DNA of 64,000 nucleotides from Lantana camara (lineage: Eukaryota > Streptophyta > Magnoliopsida > Lamiales > Verbenaceae), in assembly GCA_037501455.1 (NCBI GenBank), contig CM074858.1, forward strand, positions 78,962,501 to 79,026,500, given 5' to 3'. The translations under genes and the position numbers were made by a program. Below the pieces are notes generated by a model. It had not been told where the DNA came from and did not search any database. It saw only the letters and a program-made list of their open reading frames with translations. Shown one piece after another: positions 1 through 10,882 of this stretch (the first letter of the stretch is position 1; each line of letters starts with the position of its first letter).

Positions 1-117
1 GTTATTCCCAGGTGTACATGTTCGAACGAATTGCCTTAAGGCTTCTACAAGTTCGGGGTGTCCGGGTGGATCTTGTGGTGATGGGGAGTTGTTTCGTGTT
101 GTTCTTCGTTGAGGCAT
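1..117 (-). CDS. gag: Gag N-terminus of element H, partial (runs off the window)
   Basis: On the minus strand an ATG at 117-115 opens a frame that stays open to the window edge (39 codons). It begins MPQRRTTRN and contains a stretch ending ALRQFVRTCTPG. The start resembles the gag starts of element D (MSPRRRGDRE) and element C (MSPRRVPQDN). C also has a matching ALKEIVQTCPNGT segment shortly after its start. Gag forms the virus-like particle of Ty3/gypsy elements. A good splice acceptor (TTTCAG on the minus strand, ending at 126) lies nine bases upstream of the ATG. The rest of gag-pol is outside the window, so it cannot be judged whether H is intact. Confidence 0.7.
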   Translation of the reverse strand, partial: MPQRRTTRNNSPSPQDPPGHPELVEALRQFVRTCTPGNN

Positions 118-605
118 TGTGAATGCTGAAATTACAATCACATAAGAAATATAATGCATGTGGGGTGAGAATGTCTCAAAGATCATTTCAGAACAATAAT
201 CACCAAATAACATCAATCATCAAACATAAAGTGCAGAAAGAAATAACATTAGTACTCACGGTCCTGCTGGTATCTTGAAGCGACTCTAAGACTCATGATG
301 CAGAAATGTAAAGCAACATGAAATAACAGTGTAAGATGATCAAAATGCGTCATATATATATGCATCACGGTTAGTATGCTTCAAGAGCTACAAAAGTAAA
401 AGCAAAAAGAAAAGGGGGGTGGACCCGATCTACCTCGAGTTACACCCTACAAGTACTGTCACTCCTAGTAAGTCAAAGCTGCTACTGTCCGCTGCTGCTA
501 CTATGTACTGCTGCAAAAAAAAAGGGGAGTGTCTCCACTGTCTGCTATATACATACCCCCGGATAACTATCCTATATACTGTACCTCGTATCCCATGGTC
601 TGAAC
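118..605 (-). other. Spacer between ORF0 and gag of element H
   Basis: No convincing coding frame. On the minus strand it holds the motif GCTTCAAGATACC (281-269), followed a few bases later by ACC|GTGAGT (donor-like, first intron base 259). A pyrimidine-rich stretch and acceptor at 126 come next. The motif and the donor-like site are also present upstream of gag in element C (35789-35816). A short intron of about 134 bases just before gag is therefore possible, but this is inference. Confidence 0.45.
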
Positions 606-1364
606 TCAATCCTCTGTAGTACTACCTGCCTCGAGGTCAACTGTATCATCTGAATCTGGAACCCTAATAGGACTCCACTCCTCGCTGGGCTCAACACTAT
701 CCTCCTCCTCCGGAACAACCTGTAGTCCATCAACATCCTCGCCAATCTCATCGTCCTGCTGGGGCTCCTCCTCCTCGTCATCATCGGAATGGGCTACAGC
801 CTCTGAAGCCTCACTGTCGCCGGAATGGGCTACCGCGGGTCCGGGCTGCATCTCTAAAACCTGCTCCATAACCTGAGTATCATTCAGGTGAAGTGCATCC
901 TCCAAACGGCTCCTCATCTGGGCTCGGTACTGGTCATGAATCACTATAGAAGCCTCACGATCCAGAGTCAAACTAAGCACGTCCTCCTCGAGCTCGGCTA
1001 CTCGTGATGCTAATTGGGAGATAGCGATCTGAGATGCAGCTAACTGGTCCCGAGCATGGTCACGATCTACTGCTGTCTGTCTAGCCATCTCTCGGTTCCT
1101 CTCAGCCTCCAGTCGATACTCACCGGTCCTCTGATACTCATAAAAGTAGGCATCTCTCTCGGCCTCTAATAGATGAACTGCTCTCTTCGGGTAGGCATAC
1201 CCGGGAAAGGCCTCCTGATGTGAATCCTGACTATGCTGCCTAATCCTCTGCGAGGGATAGTATCTAGGACCCCCACTACGAGTAACTACTAAGGTCCTAG
1301 GAGGCTCATACTGATCAAGCCACTCGATGCTATCAGAATGTGGAAGCTCACCGTAGCCAGCCAT
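606..1364 (-). CDS. ORF0: extra acidic coiled-coil protein upstream of gag (element H)
   Basis: An uninterrupted 252-codon frame lies between the PBS (1469-1480) and gag of element H, on the element's sense strand. The N-terminal part is rich in Tyr/Arg/Pro. Residues about 55-165 carry GYAYPKRAVHLLEAERDAYF and then a long heptad-like helix rich in Ala/Glu/Leu/Arg, which suggests a coiled coil. The C-terminal third is strongly acidic (DDDEEEE near residue 200), with EEWSPIRVPDSDD close to the end. No CCHC knuckle, protease, RT, RNase H or integrase motif is visible, and no signal peptide or membrane segment. A homologue occupies the same place in element C (34816-35583), which argues for a real gene of this lineage. 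Function is unknown. A Gag accessory or RNA chaperone role would only be a guess. Confidence 0.75.
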   Translation of the reverse strand: MAGYGELPHSDSIEWLDQYEPPRTLVVTRSGGPRYYPSQRIRQHSQDSHQEAFPGYAYPKRAVHLLEAERDAYFYEYQRTGEYRLEAERNREMARQTAVDRDHARDQLAASQIAISQLASRVAELEEDVLSLTLDREASIVIHDQYRAQMRSRLEDALHLNDTQVMEQVLEMQPGPAVAHSGDSEASEAVAHSDDDEEEEPQQDDEIGEDVDGLQVVPEEEDSVEPSEEWSPIRVPDSDDTVDLEAGSTTED

Positions 1365-1468
1365 TTTACTCTAGAAAAACACTTTACAAATTATTAGAGC
1401 AGAAAAATTATAGTGAAATACTTTCTCTATCTAATGTTTAAATTAAGTTCTGTCTATCTAAACCTGAC

Positions 1469-1480
1469 GCTCTGATACCA
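1469..1480 (-). other. Primer-binding site, element H
   Basis: TGGTATCAGAGC on the minus strand, complementary to the 3' end of plant initiator-Met tRNA, seven bases inside the LTR end at 1488. It marks this LTR as the 5' LTR and fixes the orientation of H. Confidence 0.9.
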
Positions 1481-1772
1481 CCTTAGCTGTAGCGCCCCTT
1501 AACACTACAACCCCGCACCGTTGTACTTCCCGAGTGGATGTGAGACCTAGCACTCGAGAAATACTCCGGCGAACGGACAAGACTATACAATACCAGAGTA
1601 TGAAATTTAATTGCAACGGAAAATAAACTTGAACAACTAAAAGGGAGCAATACATAGCAAAGCATATATTATTAAGTTGGATAAATATTTACAGTAAAAG
1701 TTCTGACTTTAGAGAAAAGTGCGTATTGTATGATGTACATGCACTCGTGATTACTCTAATTGACTGGAAAGT

Positions 1773-1807
1773 GACACCTTAAAGCTTCAAGATACCTCTA
1801 AGGCGTC
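1773..1807 (-). other. Hairpin with a loop complementary to a downstream leader motif (element H)
   Basis: On the minus-strand RNA, GACGCCTTA (1807-1799) can pair with TAAGGTGTC (1781-1773) over nine positions, one of them a G-U. The loop contains GGTATCTTGAAGC, the exact reverse complement of GCTTCAAGATACC at 281-269. The same arrangement is present in element C at 34353-34385, with a changed but still paired stem. Confidence 0.55.
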
Positions 1808-3664
1808 GCTGTAACGATTCCTGAAATCATGAATTAAAAAAGTAGGAGGGTTAGTCAAAATGACTAAGTGACGGGGGGTTTGAGGTATAGGATTATAAGT
1901 AAGATTTTGAAAATGTTTTGACCAAGAAAATCTTGGTTTGAAATGTATATACTATATAATAACAAATAGGTATATGACAATAATATCCAGTTCATATTTG
2001 TTTGAAATAGGAGTAGGGGGAATATAGGCTATACTTTAGAAACTTTATGAACCGTTTTGAAAATGATTTTATGCCCGCAAGCTAGGCGTCTCCAACCTTA
2101 ACTCCGTAAAATCCGAGAAAAATAGTAACGACACTGATCAAGGTGTCGGTACTTAATAAAACAAATACGAGAGTACCATCCTTCTTCCTCCGGTGTCACG
2201 TAGGGTTGCAAGCCCTAGTGACGATGAACAAGATTGTGGGAGGGGAGTACCTTTTCCCGTCACTTGGTGTGGAATAACTAACCTCCAGTTAGACCACCAC
2301 CAAGATCTAGTTGGCGGCTGGTATAATAGTAGACCTCGGCCCGTGCCTCCCGGACTACTACTTCTACCAAGACCACCGGGCCCATAGGAAAAACAATAAT
2401 TTTTACTTGCAAGACGAGAATATTTACCCGTAAGAAAGTACTAAGTACTTTTCGGGTAAATGTATGTTTTCAATAATTAACAAGAATTATTTTCCCATAA
2501 AGGGAAGAATAACTTGAAAGGAAATTCAAGAAAATAAAGTAAAGTATTTTATCATGATTTCAGTTGAAAAGATTTAAAACCCTCACCGGTATCGAGACTT
2601 AAGTGGAACTGTGAGGATTCCACTCTTCGATCCTATGTTCGCCTGAAAGTAATAACTACTACTGACTTAGAACTAGGTTCTTAGTTCTTAACTAATCTAA
2701 TTGCACATAATATTGTAACAAATAATTATAGGAGGTACACATTATGTATTGCGTTAAAGATTTCCCGGTAAACCCTAAATTCACCCGTTTAATTAATAAA
2801 TTCAGGGTTTATGGAATCTTTAACTAATCAAATATTTATTAACTATATTATAATTTTAATTGTAAGGTTTGAAATGAAATTCAAGGTTTAATTTGACAAT
2901 GTAGGTTACCTTTTGAAAAATATTACATAGTTTATTGATTTTTGGAAAATTTGGGAAAATTATTTCTTTAAAAATTCCAAAACTTATTTTATAATTATTT
3001 TTGAAATAATTTCGAAATAAAGGGTATTTTAGTTGACCAAAAAGTCAAAATTACTATTAAAAACATTTACTATTCAATTTCATATGAATTAAACACTTTA
3101 TAACACAAAATCAAATTCATACACACACACACATAACTCACGGCACACACATGCACACACACTCATCCAAGAACATTATGAACATGTTCTTGAGCTCATT
3201 TGAATATTCAAAGAGGGTGTGTAACATGTTCTATCACATTCATATTCATAACATAAGATTAAAGCATAATATAGCAAAATATATGTACTTTCTATGAAAA
3301 ATAATTCTAAATAAATTACTATAGGCATGAATTTAATCAAACAAGATCATAAGCATTTAAATACATAAGCACATTATATCATATCATAATTCATGCATCT
3401 AATTAAATAAAATTCCATAATGTACACACATTGTTATTTAAACTAACAATTATGCACATATTTCATAAAATAAATTCCTAAAGCATAATTTAATTAATTC
3501 TAGACATGCTACTAATATTATTATACTAAGAACATTATATAAAACATGAAATAATAGAAGAAAACATACCTTGTAGAGAGAGAGAGGGTTGTGGCGTGAG
3601 AATGGAGAGGGAGAGAGTGATTTTGTGTGTTGAATTGTGAGGTATAAATGAGGCTTAAGGGGGG

Positions 3665-3672
3665 TATTTATA
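3665..3672 (-). promoter_or_regulatory. TATA box in the H LTR
   Basis: TATAAATA on the minus strand, about 100 bases upstream of the putative splice donor (first intron base 3569). Element C has the same motif at nearly the same distance (32493-32500, donor 32584). This suggests transcription starts near position 3640. Confidence 0.6.
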
Positions 3673-4818
3673 GGTAGTCATGAGGGGTTTCTAAGTAATA
3701 AATGAAAGTTTATGGGAGATGTGGTTGCCTAAGATTTCAACAAATGCTTGGTAATTAAGTTGGAGATGTGGTTAAATTATTTCATGAACAAATGCTTGGT
3801 AATTAACTAGGAAATGTGGAGAAATTATGCTCATTTGTTTAATTATTCTAGAAGACCATGAGGTCATGGATGATGTCATTTTGATTAAAAATAAATGTAA
3901 AAATAATATAAAATTTATTCAAGAGTCGAGAGATAAAATTTTGATGTAGTGAATTAATAATAGAATGAGTGAAAAGTGAGCTTCGTTTTGATTATAAATA
4001 TGAAATATTTGGAGTTTTTGTTTATAAATTATGAATACTAAAGATGATGAAAATCATAAGAAAATTATATAAACGAAGCTATGATAAAGTTTAGAGTTTG
4101 GAAAAATCACTATAATGTAGAGGAAAATTCAAGGATCGTTTTAAGTATAATTTCGACTATTGATCAAAAGCTAATTGTTTTAAAATAAAATGATGATTTT
4201 TAAATAGGAAAATATTTATAAATATGCTAGGGGTGAAATCGAGTTTTTGGTAAATGCATGAAAATTCATGAAATAATTTGAGGGTCGTTTTGGTTATAAT
4301 TTTGAATATAAAAAAAATAGATGAGTAAGGATTTATTGATGATCGAATCATAAGCTAGGGTTTTTGCCGGTTTCTGATACTACGGGAGTTAGGATGAGAA
4401 TTGTGGTTTACGGAGAGTATCACGATCCTCGAAATAATGTGAGGATTCTTTTGGTTAAAATATTGGGTAGTGAAAGTGTTTTGGAAAATGTAGGAATATT
4501 TTTGAGCTGTAGGGGTATTTTCGTAATTTCTAACCTAAAAATGTAGGAATGGGTTTTGAAGTATATGAAGGGGTTTTAGGTGCTAGAAAGGAATGAATAC
4601 TAGAATTCTAGGATTTTATGAAAAGAGTTTCAAAGTACAATTTAAATAGAGAAAAGAATTAAATTGACGAACATTTAATTAAATTATAACATATAAAAAC
4701 ATATAAGTCACATAAAATGCAATGCATGAAGTGAATTATTAAGGATCGAGATTATAAACGCTTCCTGAGTTACCCTTTACTTACCTTTCTCAACTTGGCC
4801 CTGAGTCGGGCTGTTACA

Positions 4819-6777
4819 CAATAAATGCAAGACAAGTTTATACCTCAGCAAATAAGGAACAAGTGCCAAGCTAAAAGGGTGCAACTACGGTGATAGTTTC
4901 AATGCACTCATGGCACGTGCATCATGCATTATTTTAATTATTTAACTTCTTTTAATTATGTGTGTATCTTTAATTGATATAATTGCGCCAACATGTTGCA
5001 TCTTCAAATTATTTATAAGAATGATATGTGCATCGGCATTCTTACCCGGCATGCACCTTAAGTGTTTTCTTGGTAGGAATTCTCTTGACTTTATCCGACA
5101 ATCCTTACTTCAACCGAGACATCACGGAATCATGATTTTGAAATTTATTGGGTTGGAATGAAGTGGGTTATTTTCATCAATCGTTTCAAAAGTAACATGA
5201 GGAAATTAAGGACAATTAAGGGGGAGAGCCAACAGGGGGGGATGATTTGAAAGTTGGAATTGTGTCTAAGTGGGTTATTTTAATGGGAGCAACAAAAATG
5301 CAAGAGTCACAAGCAACGGGAGTTTGCGAAATGGCTAAACAGGGAAGAAGTGGAAGACTCTGACGTTTGATTACCTTCAAGAGTGGGGAAGAAAATGTGA
5401 AAATAAATTCAGAAAAAGGTAAAGTGCTTCAAGAGTCGGAATTGGGTATTCAAGAGTTGATGTGAGAGTTAGTACTCGGTTCCATTTCAAACCAGGAAGG
5501 ATAAAGCTTCGGAAATGATATTGAAAGAAGCATACACTTCAAGATACAAAATTATGGACGCAAGGGAAGCATGGTAATTGACTCTACAAGACAAGGTTGC
5601 AAGAATATTGTGGTACCACGTGTTTCGTGTCTTGAAGGAATTTTAAGAATTGGAGAGGAGAATATTAGGTAAGGAAACTTGATCGGATCCTCATAATTGG
5701 GGTGAAAATGAGAGACCTTTTCTTTGAGCGTTGGAAGTGAACTAAAAAATAAAAATAATAAAAAAAATGAATAAGATGGATTACCGGCTCGTTGGATTTT
5801 CAATGATGAACCGAACAAGTATGAAGACTAAAGACTAAACTTGGAGCTACTAAATGAATACCCCGAGCAACCGAGAAGGTTGATTATGAATTATGATGAA
5901 GATTGAGTATGATTCGTGGAAAAGAACAAGTTAACTGGGTTCGAACAAAGCACACATTCAAGAATTAAATCCTCTGATCATGGTGATAAAGAGAATAAAG
6001 GATTTGATTGTAAGTGGAAGGCCGAGTAATCACGAAAATCCTTATATCTACATCGGATTTTCTGGGGTACGGTAATTGGATTAGAAGGTAGATAGTGGAG
6101 GAAAACCAGGTGATAACCGAAGTATTGGAATTAATGGGCAACTCGAGGCAAGGCACTATGATTAGATGAATCTTCAACAACAAGTTAATAATCAAATCTG
6201 ATCCAAATGAAGGAGAATTCTCAATCAACGGTGAACGGTACATTTCAACATGCATATCACGGGCATCACGCATATCTCTAATTATTATTGTATGTAATTT
6301 ATTGCTATTTGTTATTACTTTGGAGTGAGCGAGTGCCTTAGCCACACGGTGAGACGAGGGCCGTGCTTTGCAAAAGGTCTTCGGAGACCATGTTTTGAAG
6401 CTAGTGGTAGTTCAAGAAACCAACTTCAAACCATGAAGTTGATGTGGTGATGGAGAATCCGCATGGGTTGGAGAACGAGTGGTGGAAGTTCGTTAACTAC
6501 TCCACTTGTGATACCGAGTGTGGGATGGTTAGGATAGATCAAACGGTGGGAGTTAAATCTCGTGTAGACCCTCCTATTGTGCGAGATGTCCGGACTACTC
6601 ATAGTTGGGTCAAGTTCGTGAGCGGTGGAAGACTTCCCTTGTGCTTGAAGACCTTTCTGAACTAATCTCTATCGGGATGTCATGAACCCCGCGTGGGATG
6701 AACACAGAGTGTTTTGCTTACAGTCCAGAACTCGAGGCAGTGGACCTGAGGACAGGTCCTTCTTCAGGGGGAGAGGT
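4819..6777 (+). pseudogene. Degenerate interior of element G
   Basis: This is the 3' part of the interior of a plus-strand Ty3/gypsy element, cut on the left by element H. No coding frame longer than about 130 codons exists and no gag or pol motif can be recognised with confidence. A short stretch near 6510-6560 faintly resembles the integrase segment '[12 protein letters not shown]' at DNA level. It ends in the family's PPT-proximal hairpin and a purine-rich tract before the LTR start at 6778. It may be a non-autonomous interior like those of E and F, but I could not align it to them by eye. Confidence 0.5.
6742..6777 (+). other. PPT-proximal hairpin and polypurine tract (G, unit 1)
   Basis: GGACCTGAGGACAGGTCC (6742-6759) forms a 7-bp stem with an AGGA loop. 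It is followed by the purine-rich AGGGGGAGAGG just before LTR start 6778. Purine tracts at this position prime plus-strand DNA synthesis. Confidence 0.75.
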
Positions 6778-7230
6778 TGTAACGCCCCGTTTTTCAGCAA
6801 GTCAGGTACGACATCACGTGAGGGTTTAATTCTGTAATTACGTGATTTATATGACGTCGTATGTTAAGCTTGTCAACGTGTAATTTATTTAATTATGTGC
6901 GCTTTAGAATTTTATTTAACTGTTCTTGGACTCAATTGTCCAATAACTGTAAGATAGGAACCTAATTTTAATTAGGGTGTTTTGAGGCCTTTATGGCTAC
7001 CTTGAGCCCGGGAATTCGGATTCGAATTCTAACCTTATTATTGAGTTCGTTTCGGTGATTCGGATTCAAATACTTAACCTTTTATTTTTCTAAAGCTTTT
7101 TGATTGCCCAACCGTTCTAAATCCGATTCAGTTAGACCGGTTACCGCTTGACCCTACCCGTTTCTACCGACCCGTTTGACCAGCCCTAAAAGGGCCAGCC
7201 TTATTCTTTCTTCCCATTTTATTTTGATCG
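6778..7230 (+). repeat. Duplicated first 453 bases of the G LTR
   Basis: Starts TGTAACGCCCCG and matches the start of the longer G LTR at 8292. It is cut at 7230, where the second tandem unit begins with interior sequence. Confidence 0.9.
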
Positions 7231-8255
7231 TTTCTTTGAGCGTTGGAAGTGAAGTAAAAAAAATAATAATAAAAAAAAAATGAATAAGATGGATTACCGG
7301 CTCGTTGGATTTTCAATGATGAACCGAACAAACTATGAAGAGTAAAGACTAAACTTGGAGCTACTAAATGAATACCCCGAGCAACCGAGAAGGTTGATTA
7401 TGAATTATGATGAAGATTGAGTATGATTCGTGGAAAAGAACAAGTTAACTGGGTTCGAACAAAGCACACATTCAAGAATTAAATCCTCTGATCATGGTGA
7501 TAAAGAGAATAAAGGATTTGATTGTAAGTGGAAGGCCGAGTAATCACGAAAATCCTTATATCTACATCGGATTTTCTGGGGTACGGTAATTGGATTAGAA
7601 GGTAGATAGTGGAGGAAAACCAGGTCATAACCGAAGTATTGGAATTAATGGGCAACTCGAGGCAAGGCACTATGACTAGATGAATCTTCAACAACAAATC
7701 AAGAATCAAATCTGATCCAAATGAAGGAGAATTCTCAATCAACGGTGAACGGTACATTTCAACATGCATATCACGGGCATCACGCATATCTCTAATTATT
7801 GTTGTAAGTAATTTATTGCTATTTGTTATTACTTTGGAGTGAGCGAGTGCCTTAGCCACACGGTGAGACGAGGGCCGTGCTTTACAAAAGGTCTTCTGAG
7901 ACCATGTTTTGAAGCTAGTGGTAGTTCAAGAAACCAACTTCAAACCATGAAGTTGATGTGGTAATGGAGAATCCGCTTGGGTTGGAGAATGAGTGGTGGA
8001 AGTTCGTTAACTACTCCACTTGTGATACCGAGTGTGGGATGGTTAGGATAGATCAAACGGTGGGAGTTGAATCTCGTGTAGACCCTCCTATTGTACGAGA
8101 TGTCCGGACTACTCAAAGTTGGGTCAAGTTCGTGAGCGGTGGAAGACTTCCCTTGTGCTTGAAGACCTTTCTGAACTAATCTCTATCGGGATGTCATGAA
8201 CCCCGCGTGGGACGAACATAGAGAGTTTTTCTTAGAGTCCAGAACTCAAGGCAGT

Positions 8256-8291
8256 GGACCTGAGGACAGGTCCTTCTTAAGGGGTAGAGGT
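8256..8291 (+). other. PPT-proximal hairpin and polypurine tract (G, unit 2)
   Basis: The same GGACCTG-AGGA-CAGGTCC hairpin at 8256-8273, followed by AAGGGGTAGAGG next to the LTR start at 8292. Confidence 0.75.
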
Positions 8292-9132
8292 TGTAACGCC
8301 CCGTTTTTCAGCAAGCCAGGTACGACGTCACGTGAGGGTTTAATTCTGTAATTATGTGATTTATATGGCGTCGTATGTTAAGCGTGTCAACGTGTAATTT
8401 ATTTAATTATGTGCGCTTTAGAATTTTATTTAATTGTTCTTGGACTCAGTTGTCTAATAACTGTAAGATAGGAACCTAATTTTAATTAGGGTGTTTTGAG
8501 GCCTTTGTGGCTACCTTGAGCCCGGGAATTCGGATTCGAATTCTAACTTTATTATTGAGTTCGTTTCGGTGATTCGGATTCAAATACTTAACCTTTTATT
8601 TTTCTAAAGCTTTTTGATTGCCCAACCGTTCTAAATCCGATTCAGTTAGACCGGTTACCGCTTGATCCTACCCGTTTCTACCGACCCGTTTGACCAGCCC
8701 TAAAAGGGCCAGCCTTATTCTTTCTTCCCATTTTGATCGTTCAACAGCAGCACCGAAGGAAGAAGGGAGAAATTCCCCATTTTGCTCCAGGACCCCAAGA
8801 TTTGGGTTTTCATGATCCAACCGTCCGATCAACGACTTAAGGTATGATTCGTGCTCTATTTGTTACGTGCTTTAATTTGTTATAACTTTCGTGCCCCGGA
8901 TTTATGCCTATGTGATGATTTGGGAAGATGATAAATAGTAACCGGGGTATGAGTTCTATGTGATCAATGCCGTTTTACGAGTTCTAATGTGTACTTATGT
9001 GACCTACGTGTTTTACTTGGTCCGTGGTATCTATTTCATGGGTTTTGGAGTGGTTTGGAGGGGTGTTGGTGTTTGGTTGGTGCTCCAAGCGCCATTGTTG
9101 CTGTTTCTGCTTCTTCTTGGACGAACCAGATG

Positions 9133-9334
9133 AGAACGGCCATTCCCATGTTGAACTGGAAATGGGAACGACCATTCCCAGGAGCCCTTTTTGCCAAGTC
9201 TTTACAGAGCCACGGGGAGGAGTTCGGGGAGCTGGGAACGGCCGTTCCCAGCTCAAGTGTGGACCAGAACGGCCGCTCCCATGAGCGGAGCCGCTGAGCA
9301 TGGTCGTTCCCAGAGTAGGCGAGGCCGTTCCCGG
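9133..9334 (+). repeat. Palindrome array in the G LTR (core ACGGCCGT)
   Basis: Full or partial palindromes at 9133-9148, 9163-9180, 9229-9254, 9266-9281, 9301-9313 and 9323-9334, all variants of GGGAACGGCCGTTCCC. The copy at 9229-9254 is a perfect 26-base palindrome. Spacers are unrelated and of variable length. The array lies inside the putative LTR intron. Confidence 0.8.
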
Positions 9335-10055
9335 CACTGTTTCAGTGTATTTTCTTGCTTTGTTCGTGTATTGTTATTTCGTGATTTCCTTTGAATGTCT
9401 AAGTATTATTTCATCGTTTTACTTGCATAATTTAATGTGATTGAATTCGTTTATTGAATGTAATTGCTAATTGATTTAATTTCCCTTAAGTGCATATAAG
9501 GTCATGATCATAACTTAGCTTATTATCTTGTGTATCGTTCCATGACTTTCATGCCATTTCATATCAATGTCGTTCGTCGTAATTGGTATCATTAATGAGT
9601 CTCCTCTCACGAGTACACATTATTTCCTTTCTTGTCCAGTTCTTCTCCAGGGCGGAGATCTTCCATCGAGTGAACACTTTCTTGCTCGTTGTCTTGTTCT
9701 ATCTCTGGTCAGGTGAGGGTTAATTTCTAGATACATAGAACCATGACAACCCTTACGTGAACTTTCGGCCAAAAGGTATCTATATATCTATAGTTTTCTA
9801 AACTCTATTAACTTTCAACTGATCTATTGAAATTGTACTGTATTGATTGATTGATTGATTGACGGTTTTGGCGAGTATATTGTACAGCACTGTGGGCCCG
9901 AGGGTAGTGACTTGAGCCAACCGAGGAAGCATGGACTGACGGGTAACTCTTGCGCTATCCTCACTAAACTGGGATGACCCCTGAATCCACTAGAGATTAG
10001 TGGAGGAAGGAGTTCCGGGCTTAGGGATTCATGTACACTCTGGCCAGACTTATTG

Positions 10056-10082
10056 GATGGCGGGGCCTTGCAATCCCCCATC
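10056..10082 (+). other. LTR hairpin with a CCTTGCAAT loop (G)
   Basis: GATGGCGGG (10056-10064) can pair with CCCCCATC (10075-10082), leaving one bulged base. B has the perfectly paired version at 24336-24363, and the reversed solo LTR keeps a related one near 28488. Confidence 0.4.
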
Positions 10083-10882
10083 ACCCGGAGGAAGAAGGAT
10101 GGACTAAAACTGTTAATTCTGCACTATAAATAGATTGCTTGATCACCTAATTACTTAATAACTGAATGACTGTACACTGTCGGAGTAAGGTTGGAGATTT
10201 GCCCTCACTCGCCGGGCCACGGATTGATTGATTGAAATTGATTGAAGTGTCTAATCTGATAGTTGTAATCTCGGGCGAGTTCTAAGTATTCTTGAACCTA
10301 TTTTGTTTCTGTTATAAAACCTTACCCGAGGTTACGACTTGCATGTTATCTGCGCTTATATATTATTATGCCCCTTGCTCAGTCTTGTGGAGACTGACAC
10401 CTCACTTTTCAGTTTTGCAGGTGGTGTGCTAGGCGGGAGTCAGAGTTGTGTCTTGTCTTTCCTTTCGAGTCTTGTTCCAGTCTCTCCACTTACACTCATT
10501 GCATATTGTATTGAATTTACTATTGGATTAGTATGTTATTTACTGAATTAAATTGAACTCGGGACAGGTTCGTAGGGCTTTAGTTGAGCCCGTTTTATGT
10601 TATTGTATTGAATTGATTCGGGACAGGTTAGGACAGGTTCATTGCATTAGTAGAACCCATATTTACTTCCTTGAACTTGCATTCATTTTATTGATATTGA
10701 ATGGATAATTGCCTTACTTCCGCACCTTGGTCATTGTTGATTGTTTCAGGGTTAGATTCCGCCTAGCTAGGTCTGTCTTTTCATTGTCTTCCGTTCGCTG
10801 TGAGTTTAGTTCATGTATGGATCATTCCATTTCATATGTGGACCGAACTCATAGTGCGGGGGATGTGGTGCTCTCGTCGCTG

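Larger units (their letters stand above)
1488..4818 (-). repeat. 5' LTR of element H (Ty3/gypsy, 3.3 kb)
   Basis: On the minus strand the LTR starts TGTAACAGCCCG at 4818 and ends GGGGCGCTACA at 1488 (about 3331 bp). It is homologous along its length to the 5' LTR of element C (3305 bp). Shared blocks include the TATA box, the donor-like AAG|GTATGT, a block starting TGGGCCC, the acceptor ATTTCAG and a hairpin near 1773-1807. Simple repeats inside it are (AC)n around 3121-3160 and (AG)n around 3579-3592. The right flank 4819-4823 (CAATA) would be one TSD copy; the other is outside the window. Confidence 0.9.
5719..8739 (+). repeat. Direct tandem duplication, about 1.5 kb per unit
   Basis: Unit 1 is 5719-7230 and unit 2 is 7231-8739. 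Both begin TTTCTTTGAGCGTTGG and run through the last kilobase of G's interior into the first roughly 450 bases of its LTR. The two units differ at only a small number of positions, for example a 5-base indel near the end (ATTTT present only in unit 1). The duplication therefore looks recent compared with the decay of the element. Confidence 0.9.
8292..10882 (+). repeat. 3' LTR of element G, last few bases lost
   Basis: Starts TGTAACGCCCCG. It has the blocks shared by the B-type LTRs: donor-like AAG|GTATGA at 8842, the palindrome array at 9133-9334, a GTGGGCCCGAGGG block near 9890, acceptor TTTTGCAG ending at 10420, GCTAGGCGG at 10428 and CCGCCTAGC at 10759. Near the end, TGCGGGGGATGTGGTG matches the ends of other LTRs. 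The expected terminal GGGTGTTACA is missing because sequence of an Athila-type element starts at about 10883. Confidence 0.85.

Noticed and set aside
5965..6345. 126-codon minus-strand frame, repeated at 7479-7859 with high similarity
   Set aside because: The similarity is explained by the tandem duplication. It is antisense to element G, has no recognised domain and spans no conserved protein.
8984..9337. Overlapping frames on both strands in the G LTR
   Set aside because: Palindromic G/C-rich DNA keeps several frames open at once; no protein features.
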